64,000 bases of DNA from Alloascoidea africana (GCA_030581615.1 JAKTTT010000087.1:1-64000); one strand, 5' to 3'; shown: positions 20,530 to 31,412, numbered from the stretch's first letter. Made by a program: numbers and translations. The notes: a model not told the origin generated them from the sequence alone.

Positions 20530-22344
20530 CTAATCCTCCGGCTTCTCGTCAATCGGCGCTAGTCCGCGGTCCCGGATCAGAAAGGACGAAAAGAACAGAA
20601 ATCCCGTCAGCGGTACGAAAAAGACAAACGCCATGTGGATGCTGCTCACGTAGGCCATTTGCACCGCGTGTCTCTGCTCGGCGTCCAGCTCCATGAGCAC
20701 CTCGGGCTTCGAATACGTTGCACCTTCCAGCTCCAGCTTCACGTCGTCGGGGACCAAGCCCGGGTCGATCTGGCCCACCTTCCGCTTCAGGCTGTTCGAG
20801 ACAATCGTGTTGCAAACGGCCAGCCCCACGGCTCCTCCGAACGAGCGTAGAAAGTTCCTGGTCGAGATCACCACGGCCCTGTCTGCCTTTTTCGCGTACG
20901 CCTGGGCTGCAATCAACACCGGCTGGAAAATCCACCCCACCCCGAGCCCTTGCAACAGCATGCTGCCCACAATGTATGAGCTTTGCGTGTTCAACGAGTA
21001 CCGCAACGTCATTCCAACGCCCGCAAACCAGAATCCGTACCCGGTCATTATAATCGGCATGTATTTGCCGTATCTGCTTAGCAATTGACCCCCCAGTGCC
21101 GCTATCAGAGACAAACTGGCCACCATGGGGATCATGAGAACCGACGCCTGGATCATGCTTTTATCAAGACACACCTCAAAGTAATAGGGATAGAAGTACA
21201 GTCCAGACGTGTATACAATGCCAATCAAAACGTTTTGCAAAAGTAAAAGGCAAAGTTGTGGTCTCGTAAAGAATCTTAGCGGTATCATTGGCAATCCAGC
21301 CCATTTCCACTCCACAAGCAAAAACAGAATGAAAATCACCGCTCCAGTGCTCGCCATTGCAATCACCAATGGACTTGTCCAGGAGTAAGTTGAACCGCCA
21401 CCGCTTATAGGAACAAGTAGCAGTACCAGGCTAGAAGCACTAAGGAGAAACCCCAAGTAGTCAATCTGTAGCAATTTCTCCTTAACAGAGTATCTCGTAT
21501 GTGTATTGGGGATGAATTTCCAAACATTGAGGGTTATCAACACAGTTGATCCCGAAATAAAGAAGAAAAAATATCGCCAACCATGAGAATTCAAAGATGC
21601 AAATCCAGATGCAATAAAAGGTGCTACTGTATTACTGATTCCTATAAATGATCCCAAAATCCCTTGATATTTGCCTCGTTCTCGAAGTGTTACAACATCA
21701 GAAACAACCATCATCGATAGCGCTTGAACACCACCTGTGGCTATACCTGTTAGGGATCGAAACACGTAAAACTCAACCCCATTACGTGCAAACCCACATA
21801 GTAAATCTCCAAGTGCAAGTAAATACATTGCGCCCAATAAAACATGTTTCCGACCGAAAATGTCCGCCAATCTGCCAAACAAAACCTGGAAAACACAATT
21901 CCCAATAAGAGAGGCTGTACCTGCCCATGATATCGTATCCCTTGCATCCAAACTTTTTGCAATTTGTGGTAAACATACTGCAATCCCACTTTGATCAATA
22001 AGACTGAGAACAAGCGCCGTTCCTATCCCCATAAATACAATCACAATCTGTCTTGTTGGTAATATGTTCATATGTGCATCCGCAAGCTCATCTTCAAGAG
22101 ACTGGTCGTTTCGCTTTTCCTGTGGTCTCGAGTTGGAAGAAGTGCTGGGCGTAGGTGAGATGGCTCTGAAGGACCGAGACGTATTCATGTTTTGAGGGTC
22201 CGAATCTATCTCCAGTGGCTTTTCTAGGATTTTCGATTTGAAAAGTTCATTCCCAGTGTCTCTTAATTTGGTCTCTTTTGCTGAAGTAGAATCAGATGTC
22301 TTGGTTACGCCATGTCCAAACATGATACAATCCAATAATGTCAA
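20530..22344 (-). CDS. MFS multidrug efflux transporter, DHA2 (14-TM) type
   Basis: 604-residue major facilitator with a long cytosolic N-terminus rich in Ser/Thr and then about 14 hydrophobic segments. Motif A appears as GRLADIFGRKHVL after TM2. A motif-C-like stretch, GSFIGISNTVAPFIASGF, marks an antiporter, and the loop ends in GWRYFFFFISG. The pattern and length fit the DHA2 drug:H+ antiporters (Azr1/Sge1 and fungal toxin-efflux pumps). The substrate cannot be told. The first Met or Met8 may start the protein. Odd: the C-terminal third (20.53-20.96 kb) is much more GC-rich than the rest of the same frame. The upstream region has clustered palindromes and paired GATA boxes. Confidence 0.85.
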   Translation of the reverse strand: MTLLDCIMFGHGVTKTSDSTSAKETKLRDTGNELFKSKILEKPLEIDSDPQNMNTSRSFRAISPTPSTSSNSRPQEKRNDQSLEDELADAHMNILPTRQIVIVFMGIGTALVLSLIDQSGIAVCLPQIAKSLDARDTISWAGTASLIGNCVFQVLFGRLADIFGRKHVLLGAMYLLALGDLLCGFARNGVEFYVFRSLTGIATGGVQALSMMVVSDVVTLRERGKYQGILGSFIGISNTVAPFIASGFASLNSHGWRYFFFFISGSTVLITLNVWKFIPNTHTRYSVKEKLLQIDYLGFLLSASSLVLLLVPISGGGSTYSWTSPLVIAMASTGAVIFILFLLVEWKWAGLPMIPLRFFTRPQLCLLLLQNVLIGIVYTSGLYFYPYYFEVCLDKSMIQASVLMIPMVASLSLIAALGGQLLSRYGKYMPIIMTGYGFWFAGVGMTLRYSLNTQSSYIVGSMLLQGLGVGWIFQPVLIAAQAYAKKADRAVVISTRNFLRSFGGAVGLAVCNTIVSNSLKRKVGQIDPGLVPDDVKLELEGATYSKPEVLMELDAEQRHAVQMAYVSSIHMAFVFFVPLTGFLFFSSFLIRDRGLAPIDEKPED

Positions 22345-23429
22345 AGACTAATTTGTTTTTTAAAAGGTTAATTCTTCAATGAAAAAAATGTTTCTAAAAT
22401 TCAACTTAGAGAAACGTTAATCCATCTTTTTGGAGGGTATTCAAGAGCATCTTTTAGGACTTTATTCAACACCTCTGTAAGTTGTTTACCCGCACACATC
22501 ATGCAATGCTGCATGGAAGAGAGATCGATTGATCCTTCGATCGATCAATCTCCCCAGATCTAGATCTAGATCTATGTTCCCTCATGTCCAATAGGCTTTC
22601 ACAGTGAGAAAACCAAAGAGAGAAGTGGTGTCTTATCAGTCACAAACATGGCCACGGTGGGCGGTGGTGGCTGATAAGCAAGAAAAGAGGTCCAGTTTTC
22701 GGGAGGCTGGAATGTCTTTCCTGGGTTTGGTCTCTATCATAGTCTTCATTTCTCTTGCTTCTTGGTCGTCAGATGACGGGATTTAATAACGAGGTTGTGA
22801 ACAGCTCTTGGACTACAAAACCAAACAGAAGCCGAGGAACAAAGAGAGTACCCACTTCGATCGACATGGTGGCGATGAGGAGTTTGTTCCTTATCATAAT
22901 GGTGGTATCCACCTTCATGATAAAATCTCACATCACGATCCATCAACTCCTTGGAAAATAGACTGCTCATTCCCATCACTTTTCTCAAGGACGGCTTAGT
23001 TGTGGATGCATTTGCAACAATTTTTTTGTTTTGCCGCCGCCGCTGTGTGAGAAGGAATTGGTTATCAACGAATGTTCGTAATCACAAACTCGGCCGCTTA
23101 AAACCACTTTTTTTTGTTTCTGACAAGGATGCATCCCATCTATTCGTGTGCCGCAAGATCTTCATCGCCGTTAAAGTCCGACAAGTTAACCGGCGATGTA
23201 AAAAGAAAGGCCTATATACTTTTTTTTTTTTTTTTCATATCCCATGGTTTAAACTGCGACCCCTTTTTTGAACATGCTAGATTGTTCAACTCAAATGGAA
23301 ACGACCCATTAACTTTTACAAGATATAGAAAAAACCACTCTATTAAGCAAAACACTAAACATAAACTAAAGATCCAGTAAAACAAACAAACAAACAAACA
23401 AACAAACATGAAGTAAAAATAAACATGCT
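22345..23429. other. MFS promoter side and AVO3 3' flank
   Basis: No gene supported. Contains palindrome clusters (22501-22575), inverted GATA boxes (22632-22678), a T run at about 23220-23236 and an ACAA tetranucleotide repeat at about 23380-23407. Confidence 0.6.
22501..22678. promoter_or_regulatory. Palindrome cluster with inverted GATA boxes upstream of the MFS gene
   Basis: Within 180 bases there are ATGCAATGCTGCAT (22501-22514), an inverted GATTGATC/GATCAATC pair (about 22527-22550), and tandem overlapping AGATCT palindromes (about 22557-22574). CTTATCAG (22632-22639) is mirrored by CTGATAAG (22671-22678). GATA boxes in inverted pairs are typical of nitrogen-responsive GATA-factor promoters, and dyads are typical of zinc-cluster regulator sites. 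The block lies 160-330 bases upstream of the transporter start. Confidence 0.45.
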
Positions 23430-26400
23430 CTAATCCTCATAATATTCATCAACGCCATCCATTTGGCCCGATTCTTGAACCTCCACCACTGTCCCGCCAC
23501 TACCAGTAGCACTGCTACTTTGCATGGAAGCAGCGGTGGGTGTCATCACAGCAGCAGCAGCAGAAGAAGAAGAAAATCTTGTGTTTCTGAGTTGATTCCT
23601 CTCCAGAATTGACTGTTCTCTAGATCTTCTTCGATCTCTTTTAATCATCCTTTCCAAAGTCCTCGCCTTTGAAAACAATTCCACAATAAATCGTCGTATA
23701 GTTTGTCGATATCGAAATTTTTCAAGTAATTTCATTGTTTCAATGTACAAATCTGGATTTTCAAATCTTTCACGATGACTGGTTTCAAGTCTTGCCAAAT
23801 CCTTCGCCATATCATTTGAAAGAATATGATTGCTCAAGTTCACAATCGATTTAAGAATTTTGCGATTTGTTGAATCCAAATTCACAGAGTTTGAGGTGAT
23901 CTCTATCCCAATCAGTGAACTGGTATTCCCATCCTCCGCTGTTGTTGATCCGACACCACCAATTATGCCGGTGCCGGTGCCGGGTGATACCTCTTTCTTC
24001 CAATACTCATCGTAAACCGCAGTTATTGAAATATCGTTCCGTTCCACATTCATCGCAATGTCCAAATCACTAGGTATACAATATCCAAGAGGCCGACCCG
24101 TGGGATCCGTCACTGAAAGCCAATCATACTCATCAAGGAGTTCTGCTCCTTCAACAGTACTCGAAATCAACCCAATGACCATGAATGCAATACCTTTTAC
24201 ACTCCAAACTTGACTGGTCTGCCATAGTTGAATAATCTCTTCCACAATCCCACTCATCTCCAGGAAAGGTATACCGAGCTTTGAAGATCCAATATGACCA
24301 ATTGCCCAAAGACTACCTTTCAACTGGGTCACCGAATCCTCATCATCACATTCTTCAGCGTGTTCTCGTACATTTGCACAAAGTTCACTAAAATTACCAG
24401 AACGTGTCAAAACTTGACATCCTTCTTCAGTCTTGACCAACTCACCGAAAAAATGGTGTGTTATTGGAGCAGCAACTTTTTTCTTCATGGTTTCTAAAGA
24501 GTAGTATTCTCGATTCAATGCCATTTCAACTTGATGTGCATATATCGTGTTTTTAAACTTGAGCCAATTATCCATTTCTTCTTCAACAAAGTTGATTTCG
24601 GTCAAGTATTGAAATCCTTCTGGCGTCGATAAAAATCGAAGAAGTAAAGGTGATCCAATAAAACCAAGCTGATCAAGGAAAGGATTGCTCTTAATCACAT
24701 CGTGCATGTTTTCCTCACTGGTACAAAATTCATCCAAAATCTGAACGGCTAAATTGCATACCTCGACATTTGGATCGTATAATTGCGTCACGAGCTCCTT
24801 AACTGCCCATTTCCGGACCTCCTGGGAATCAGATTCAAGAAGTTTACGAAGATGCTTTGTTGCAAAAATCCGTATAGAGTCGTTGCCTGAAGTCAAAATC
24901 TTGGATAAAATCACCCGAGCATGTCCAACAAAAGAATAATCCAAAGATGACACAAAATACGTTTTCAAATCATCCCTCGTTGGTAAATCCACAATGTGAT
25001 AAATCATACTAAATATTCTCCATCTTTCCATCATTTTAACCCCATTCGTGTCTGCACTTAGAACACCCAGAAATGCAAAATACCCATAACTAATCGTACC
25101 ATCCAGTCTCTGTTTCGAAAACAGCGGCTCCGAAGCAGTTATCCCACTTAGAGGATCAAGCTGTGCAAGACATTCGGCAATCTGTCGAAGAAGTTTGTTT
25201 TCTGTGAGATATTTGACTCCCTCATTACTGGCCAGCAGCGTTTTAAAGAGTTCTTTCCCCAATCTGATATATCGTAAATTCGGTTTTGTTCGTTTAACTG
25301 AGGAAAACCGATACTTGAAAGGCCTGTAAAAAGACATGAGTCTTTTCAAAAATTTCGTCGTTTTCGTGATTTCCTCCAACCTTTTCGGATTTCGTAATGG
25401 TCCTTGAACAAACTCCATCAAAACGTTCCAGTTCCATTTTGTAAATGATTTCGTGGTAAGTACATGCGTTTCCATCAACAACAATTTAAAATGGGGGTCG
25501 TCTATTTGATAGCTTAGTTTCGCTTTCAAGTTTTTGGAAGCAGTCGCTGCGTATTCTTCTGGATGGATAGAGGATGGCTCAATAACCGATGTTTGCGTTG
25601 TGGAGGTGGCAGCTGTTGTTGGAGATGTAACCGCCATGGATGCACTGGCAGCATGAAGAGCTTTTGTTCTTGATACAACCATCCGCGATTTGTTTAACCG
25701 TCTTGAAATCTCTTCAAGCTGGTAAAATGCATTTGTATATTGTGCCTTATCCGGTCCTCCATCATCAGGTCCACATACTGCCAAACGGAAAAGTCTTGGG
25801 AAAAGAAGTTTCGCCTCCCAGATATCACTTGGAAGAGTTGTTGCGCAGAGATTCGATATCTCGGTAAGAAGCAATCCTGCTTTCCGAACGTTTAAATCGT
25901 CTACATTCTGTTCAATGATCAAAACAAGCTTGTCAATAAGTCCACATTCCAGCAAAATGTAGAGAACCAGGGACACATAATGGTTTAACAGTCTCTTTTC
26001 AATTCCAGATCCCGCTGGCTTTGTGGAAAGTTCTTCTGTTCGCTTCATCAATCCTAATGATCCCTTTGTGCTTAAACTCTGAGCCCATGGCAGCTTTCGA
26101 ATTTGCAAAACATCAAAAAAAATGTCCATCAAAATGTCTCGTAATATCGGTATGGACGAAATCAAACAATGTATCAAAGTTTTGAAAATCTTGCAGTTGT
26201 TCAACGAAAAGCTAATCAGACCAGGCCATGATTTTAGAAATCCCGTCAAGATAAAGGCATTGTTTTGTAATCTGTCCACATTGACATGACCTTTTACTTG
26301 AATATCTGTAAATGCAGAGATGAGGTATGCCATATCGTACCCGTTTCTCAAGTACTTTCTACTCTCGGGGTATTCCAATGCCTTGACAAAACAGAGCGCA

Positions 26401-27770
26401 CAAGAATTTGATAATTCATAGGGTCCATCAATTGCACATTGAATCAAAACCTTGACACCGCCGCTTTTATATACCAGTTCTGAATTAAACAAGAAAACCT
26501 CCCCAATTGTTTCAATGCAAACATTTTTCAGTTTTTCGTCATTTTGTTCAGCAAGGGCAACAATTCCTCTCATTACTCCAACTGATAACTCTTGCACTCC
26601 ACCGTCAACATCCAGAAATGCCCTGACCAATTTAAGAGCCTGCTCTTTTTCCATTTGAGATTCACTATCCTTTACAAACGTCCGTATCAAGAAAAAATCT
26701 AAACGAAACATTCTTATCGCTCTGATTGAATCGAGATCTGACATAGCATATCTGATCAGCCTGTAACCCGATGCACTAACCTCTTGATTAGGATTCAGCA
26801 AAAGAGCCTGTATCCGATTTCCAAAAGCCGTAAGATTTAAATCATACTTTAATTGTGGATTATTCCGAAGAACCACAGTTAACCCATTCGCTTTTTGAAC
26901 CAAAAACTCGGAATCCCGTTTCCCGTCCCCAAGTGATTGTAAAATGTCACCAAGCAGCCAAGTTGGACTTGCTGGATCGCCTCCATAGCCCTCCATATGG
27001 CTTTGTGAATCATCATTTTCCCCATCAGCTTCATCTTCATACGTGTATTTCCCCATGTCTACACCGTCATTCATTCCTGAAAAGATAGAATTGTTGGATA
27101 AACTCGTCGAGGCAAGGTTCAAAGAGCTACTGCTATCGTTCACCCTTTTGGTGAAAAAGCTGGCATTCGAAAACGTTCCTACTGAGGGCGGTGCATATTG
27201 TTGCTGTTGCTGTTGTTGTTGCTGCTGCTGCTGCTGCTGTTGTTGTTGTGATGGTTGTGATGTTGAAGAAGATGGAGGTCCCGGTGTTCTTTTTGCCTTT
27301 AATTTATCAATTTCATTCTCGAGATTTGCTACTGATCGGTTCATTTCATCTAGTCTTTCTTCAGCTTGTCTTTTCAAATTAACCCTATCCTTATTCTTTT
27401 CCTTATCCTTCGATTTCAAAGCACTTTCAGCCTCTTCGGCCGCAGACAAAAGGTTCTCCGCTCCTTCTTTTAATCTCTTTTGTATTTTCAAATCTTCAAG
27501 AAGCTTCTCCAACTTTTCATCTTCTGGATCTTCTGGTTCAAATATCGGTAACCCATTTGTTGCCCTAAACACTGCTCCGGCTCCCAAGCTCAGTGCTATT
27601 TGCTGTGTTTCCGGGGCCAAATAAGGAGAGTGGTACAAAGATTGGCTACTCGAGGCTCCTCGTAACGACATTTGAGGAGGCAGTGTATCACACACCGAAA
27701 GGAAAGTAGATGAAGGTTGTTGTGGGTACAATGGGGTGGTGGCCCTAAACCGCGGTTTGTGGAGGTTCAT
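23430..27770 (-). CDS. AVO3: TORC2 subunit Avo3/Tsc11 (Rictor family)
   Basis: 1446-residue single-exon Rictor homologue; Avo3 scaffolds TOR complex 2, which controls actin, lipid and cell-wall signalling at the plasma membrane. After a Ser-rich start there is a coiled coil (about 80-155) and a polyglutamine tract (about 172-190, CAA/CAG at about 27200-27250). The helical-repeat Rictor N-terminal region then begins near 260. Later signatures include VGHARVILSKILTSGNDSIR, a long armadillo-like middle, and the conserved C-terminal block GSLWAIGHIGSSKLGIPFLE ... VKGIAFMVIGLISSTVEGAE with GRPLGYCIPSDL. Length equals yeast Avo3 (about 1430). The start may be the first Met or Met34. Only 69 bases separate it from the SERCA stop codon upstream. 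Confidence 0.9.
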   Translation of the reverse strand: MNLHKPRFRATTPLYPQQPSSTFLSVCDTLPPQMSLRGASSSQSLYHSPYLAPETQQIALSLGAGAVFRATNGLPIFEPEDPEDEKLEKLLEDLKIQKRLKEGAENLLSAAEEAESALKSKDKEKNKDRVNLKRQAEERLDEMNRSVANLENEIDKLKAKRTPGPPSSSTSQPSQQQQQQQQQQQQQQQQQYAPPSVGTFSNASFFTKRVNDSSSSLNLASTSLSNNSIFSGMNDGVDMGKYTYEDEADGENDDSQSHMEGYGGDPASPTWLLGDILQSLGDGKRDSEFLVQKANGLTVVLRNNPQLKYDLNLTAFGNRIQALLLNPNQEVSASGYRLIRYAMSDLDSIRAIRMFRLDFFLIRTFVKDSESQMEKEQALKLVRAFLDVDGGVQELSVGVMRGIVALAEQNDEKLKNVCIETIGEVFLFNSELVYKSGGVKVLIQCAIDGPYELSNSCALCFVKALEYPESRKYLRNGYDMAYLISAFTDIQVKGHVNVDRLQNNAFILTGFLKSWPGLISFSLNNCKIFKTLIHCLISSIPILRDILMDIFFDVLQIRKLPWAQSLSTKGSLGLMKRTEELSTKPAGSGIEKRLLNHYVSLVLYILLECGLIDKLVLIIEQNVDDLNVRKAGLLLTEISNLCATTLPSDIWEAKLLFPRLFRLAVCGPDDGGPDKAQYTNAFYQLEEISRRLNKSRMVVSRTKALHAASASMAVTSPTTAATSTTQTSVIEPSSIHPEEYAATASKNLKAKLSYQIDDPHFKLLLMETHVLTTKSFTKWNWNVLMEFVQGPLRNPKRLEEITKTTKFLKRLMSFYRPFKYRFSSVKRTKPNLRYIRLGKELFKTLLASNEGVKYLTENKLLRQIAECLAQLDPLSGITASEPLFSKQRLDGTISYGYFAFLGVLSADTNGVKMMERWRIFSMIYHIVDLPTRDDLKTYFVSSLDYSFVGHARVILSKILTSGNDSIRIFATKHLRKLLESDSQEVRKWAVKELVTQLYDPNVEVCNLAVQILDEFCTSEENMHDVIKSNPFLDQLGFIGSPLLLRFLSTPEGFQYLTEINFVEEEMDNWLKFKNTIYAHQVEMALNREYYSLETMKKKVAAPITHHFFGELVKTEEGCQVLTRSGNFSELCANVREHAEECDDEDSVTQLKGSLWAIGHIGSSKLGIPFLEMSGIVEEIIQLWQTSQVWSVKGIAFMVIGLISSTVEGAELLDEYDWLSVTDPTGRPLGYCIPSDLDIAMNVERNDISITAVYDEYWKKEVSPGTGTGIIGGVGSTTAEDGNTSSLIGIEITSNSVNLDSTNRKILKSIVNLSNHILSNDMAKDLARLETSHRERFENPDLYIETMKLLEKFRYRQTIRRFIVELFSKARTLERMIKRDRRRSREQSILERNQLRNTRFSSSSAAAAVMTPTAASMQSSSATGSGGTVVEVQESGQMDGVDEYYED

Positions 27771-27783
27771 GTGTAGTGTGGAT

Positions 27784-27789
27784 CACGTG
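27784..27789. promoter_or_regulatory. CACGTG element just upstream of AVO3
   Basis: CACGTG 14 bases upstream of the first AVO3 ATG, inside the 69-base gap to the SERCA gene. With so small a gap, much of the AVO3 promoter must overlap the SERCA 3' end, or else translation starts at Met34. Confidence 0.35.
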
Positions 27790-27839
27790 GGTATTCAGAA
27801 CATGTCAAAAGTTTCTATTTGATTTACAATCTATATTTT

Positions 27840-30800
27840 TCATCTAGTCTTTTTGTCTTCCCCGTGGTAATTAAGAATTTGTTTGGTCTTGGTCTTGGGA
27901 CTCAAGAACATCCGTTCGTACAGTTTAAACATTTCGTCAAAAAGGATAACTGGTGCGCTGATGGCCCATACTGCTATCCATTCCTCTGTATCCAGAGGAG
28001 CGCTCGAAAACAAAATGTTCAGTGGAGGAACGTACAATATCAGCCCGTGGAGAAACAGAGATAGAATAATTGCATAGACCAAGTACATGTTTTTCCACAA
28101 TGGGAAAGTGAGGAGCGAGTCTGATTCGCTAAGGTTGTTCATTGCGTTCAACATTTCAATAACAACCAGAATAGATAGTGATACTGTTGAAGCATGCGTT
28201 GCTGACTCGTTAGAAAACATCTGGCACCCTATCAAGGGGAACTCTTTAGAGCACTGGTGGAAATGAGAAAGCTGGTAAAAACTAATCTTGGGTCCTTGAG
28301 AGTAAAACATAAACCACCAGGCGTAGCCAAAAACTGTAGCAGCACCAACATACAAGCCCACAACCATATACCGGAGCATGAGCCAGGAACTTACCAACGG
28401 GTCATTTCTTGGTCTTGGAGGGCGGGACATGATTCCATGGTCTGGTGGGTTGAATCCTAATGCAGTTGCTGGTAACCCATCTGTCACCAGATTCACCCAT
28501 AACAGCTGAACAGGAATCAAAGCTTCGGGCATTCCAAGAGCCGCTGTAAGAAAGATTGAGACAACTTCTCCAATGTTTGATGATATTAGATAACGAATAA
28601 ATTGTCTCGTATTGTTGTAAATGTTTCGGCCTTCTTCCACGGCAATCTCAATTGTAGCAAAGTTGTCATCAGCAAGAACCAGATCCGCAGCAAGTTTTGC
28701 AACGTCTGTTCCCGAACCCATCCCGATACCTATATCAGCTTTCTTTAAAGCAGGAGCATCGTTCACACCATCGCCAGTCATTGCAACGATATTGTTACAT
28801 TGCTGCAAGTATTTCACCAAAGCAGTTTTATGGCTAGGTTCAACACGCGACAATAACCGCACCTGCTGTACAGTTTCCAACTTTTGGTCTTCTGTTAGTG
28901 CCTCAAACTCTCGCCCTGTCAAACTCTTCCCACTCAGGTCCTCATCTGGTTCAAATATACCAATCTGACGACAAATAGATTCTGCTGTTGGCTGGCTGTC
29001 TCCGGTAACCACAATTACCTTGATTCCTGCTTCATGGCATTTCTGAATACTTTTTGCGACTTCGCGTCTGGGAGGATCCAGCATTGCGACGAATCCTACA
29101 AAAACCATATTTTGTTCCAATTGTAGATATTCCATTGTCGTTTTAGCCGTTCGGATCAGTGGATTTGACGACACGTCCTCTACTACAGCAAGACATAAAA
29201 CACGATAACCCTGGGAACTTAAAGCTTGGACAGAACCCAACAGCTTTGCTGAAACCTCGTTTGTAAGTTGTGCTTTCAATGGACCAGTCGGGGAGTCGTA
29301 AATGTAAGAGGTGGATCTTTCTATGATTGATTCAGGGGCGCCCTTGACCAAAAGCGATGTTGATCCATTTCTTTCAACTAGAACCGACATGCTCTTTCGG
29401 TCTCTAGAAAACTCAAACGTGTCTGTCTTTTTAACAAGTGCGGCAATTGCGGTATTCACTGGGGCAGGTGCGATAGGGGTTGAACCGCCTGTAGGGCCGA
29501 GTTTTTCAACAAGAACCTTGAGCGCTGCCTCTGTTGGTTCACCAACGTGGCTGTATTGATCGGTCTCCATGTCATATGCGATATGTGAATCATTGCAAAT
29601 CGATGATACAAGGGCTAGCTGTTCAATAACTTTGGACTTTGAAATAAGATTTGTCACGACTTTCCCTTCAAAATCTTTAATATCACCCTCGGGTTTGAAA
29701 CTGTCTCCTTCAACGTATAGTTGATCCAGCTGGCCATCGGCACCACTAAAGTAACCCACATGCCTTACCGACATTTTGTTCGTTGTTAGTGTTCCAGTCT
29801 TATCAGAGCAGATAACATTTGTGCTTCCTAGAGTTTCAACACTGGGCAGAGCCCTAACAATCGCATTCTTGGCAGCCATTTTTTTGGTGCCCAGGGCTAA
29901 ACATGTCGTTATCACAATGGCTAAGCCTTCGGGAATGGCGGCTACGGCAAGGGCAACTGCAATCTTGAAGTAGTAAATTGCGCCTTTAATCCAGCTCCCG
30001 TGGCTTGGATCGCCAAAGTTCCCAACATTTATTAACCAGACCAAAATGCAGATTACCGTGATTACCTTGGCCAGCATGTCCCCGAACTCGTCTAGCTTTT
30101 CTTTCAAAGGCGTTGGTTGTGATATCTGAGAAACGATACTTTCATGAATAAACCCAATAGCTGTTGAAGAGCCAGTCGATGCCACAATCGCCCTGGCGTG
30201 GCCAGCAGTAACTGTTGTTCCCGAAAATACCATACACAATTTATCTTGATTAACCGCGTTCTCATCTTCAACCGCGTCGATTACTTTTTCAACAGATACA
30301 CTTTCACCAGTCAAAATAGCTTGGTCAACTCTAAAAGTTTTTGAAGTTATTGACACAAGTCGCGCATCTGCCGGAACCAAATCACCAACGGAGATATCAA
30401 TCACGTCTCCCTTTGTCAAATGTGCCGGATTTGTCTTTCTAACTTTACCCTCACGTAGAACTTTCGCCTCTGGAGTTGAATAGGCTTCGAGAGCCGCGAT
30501 TGCTTTTTCAGCACCGCTCTCTTGTTGAACACCAACAATCGCGTTTAGAATCAATATCAGTAGAATTACAGTGGGGTCCACAAAGTTCATCCAGGAGAGC
30601 CCCTCATCGAACAGAGCCAGGCCAAACGAAATAAGAGCGGAAACCAGTAGGATAATTGTAAGTTGATCTTCAAACTGGTTCAAAATAAGCCTCCATAGCG
30701 GTGTTGGTGGATCTTCCGGTAGAGCTATACATTGGCAAAATGTCGTTAGTAAATGACGATAAGAAGACTACATCCCGGTATTCTTACAGTTCAAGCCGTA

Positions 30801-30908
30801 TTTCTCAAGCCTGCGCATAGCCTCTTCCTCAGATAAGCCGACTGTAGGGTCCACGTTGAGCACCTCTGCGGTCTCGCTGGGAGACAGAGCATGGTAAGGG
30901 CCAGCCAT
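27840..30908 (-). CDS. SERCA-type ER Ca2+-ATPase (P2A), two exons
   Basis: Exon 1 (30908-30788) encodes MAGPYHALSPSETAEVLNVD and joins across a 63-nt GTAAGA intron to exon 2 (30724-27840), giving 1001 residues. It pumps Ca2+ into the ER lumen. P-type marks are IPEGLAIVITT in TM4 (Ca2+ site), the phosphorylated Asp in CSDKTGTLTTNKMS, KGAPESIIERS, and the hinge TGDGVNDAPALKKADIGIGM. The SERCA-specific AKNAIVRALPSVETLGSTNV and the TM6 stretch NLVTDGLPATALGFNPPD are also present. The length and absence of an N-terminal EF-hand-like region favour SERCA over PMR1. The C-terminus ends KKTR, a KKxx ER-retrieval signal. Saccharomyces lacks this gene, which helps place the organism. Confidence 0.93.
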
Positions 30909-31412
30909 TTGAACAAGAACTGGAAGTTAAGGAACTGTAAGGGCGCCTTGTTGTTGGAATTAAGCGGAAAATGAGCGTATCAAGAAAAAAATAAAGGGTG
31001 GGAGAGAAGAAGAGGTCTGGGAAGATGCGATGGAAGGTTCCAACCAATGCTGCCACTTAACGACACCCTGGCACTACTTTGCACACGAAAGAGTTTGTTT
31101 GATTTGGGATCCACATGTTCATGTCCTACCATACCATAAGTTATAAAATCTTTTTTGTTTCGTACAGAGCAGAGACTATCTAACTTTCGTGTGTCCAAAG
31201 ATAAACATAAAACAACCTTACCAATAGTACTCGTACAAGACTGTTTACTTAGACAGTTAAGAACATCAAGTTTAAAATACAATAAAGAATCCATGGCACA
31301 AGAGGGCAATTAATAATCTGAACAGGAAATACTAAAAAAAAGGAACAAAAACAAAAAAAAAAAAAAAAAAAAAGATTGAAATAAAAAGACTGAGTGGTGT
31401 ACATTTATAGCT
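30909..31412. other. SERCA promoter / BDF1 3' flank
   Basis: 504 bases, AT-rich, with a pure A run of about 20 bases near 31353-31372. No gene seen. Confidence 0.6.

Noticed and set aside
19721-20696. Long plus-strand open frames (270 and 235 codons) in the SDH2-MFS gap
   Set aside because: They overlap each other and the SDH2 and MFS genes, have no domain, are Arg/Gly/Pro-rich, and come from the scarcity of stop codons in GC-rich DNA.
23384-23407. ACAA tetranucleotide repeat as a regulatory element
   Set aside because: Simple microsatellite in a 3' flank; several similar A-rich repeats occur in other flanks.
27043-27624. 193-codon plus-strand frame with a run of Cys residues
   Set aside because: It is the antisense shadow of the AVO3 polyglutamine tract (CAG/CAA read backwards as TGC/TGT).
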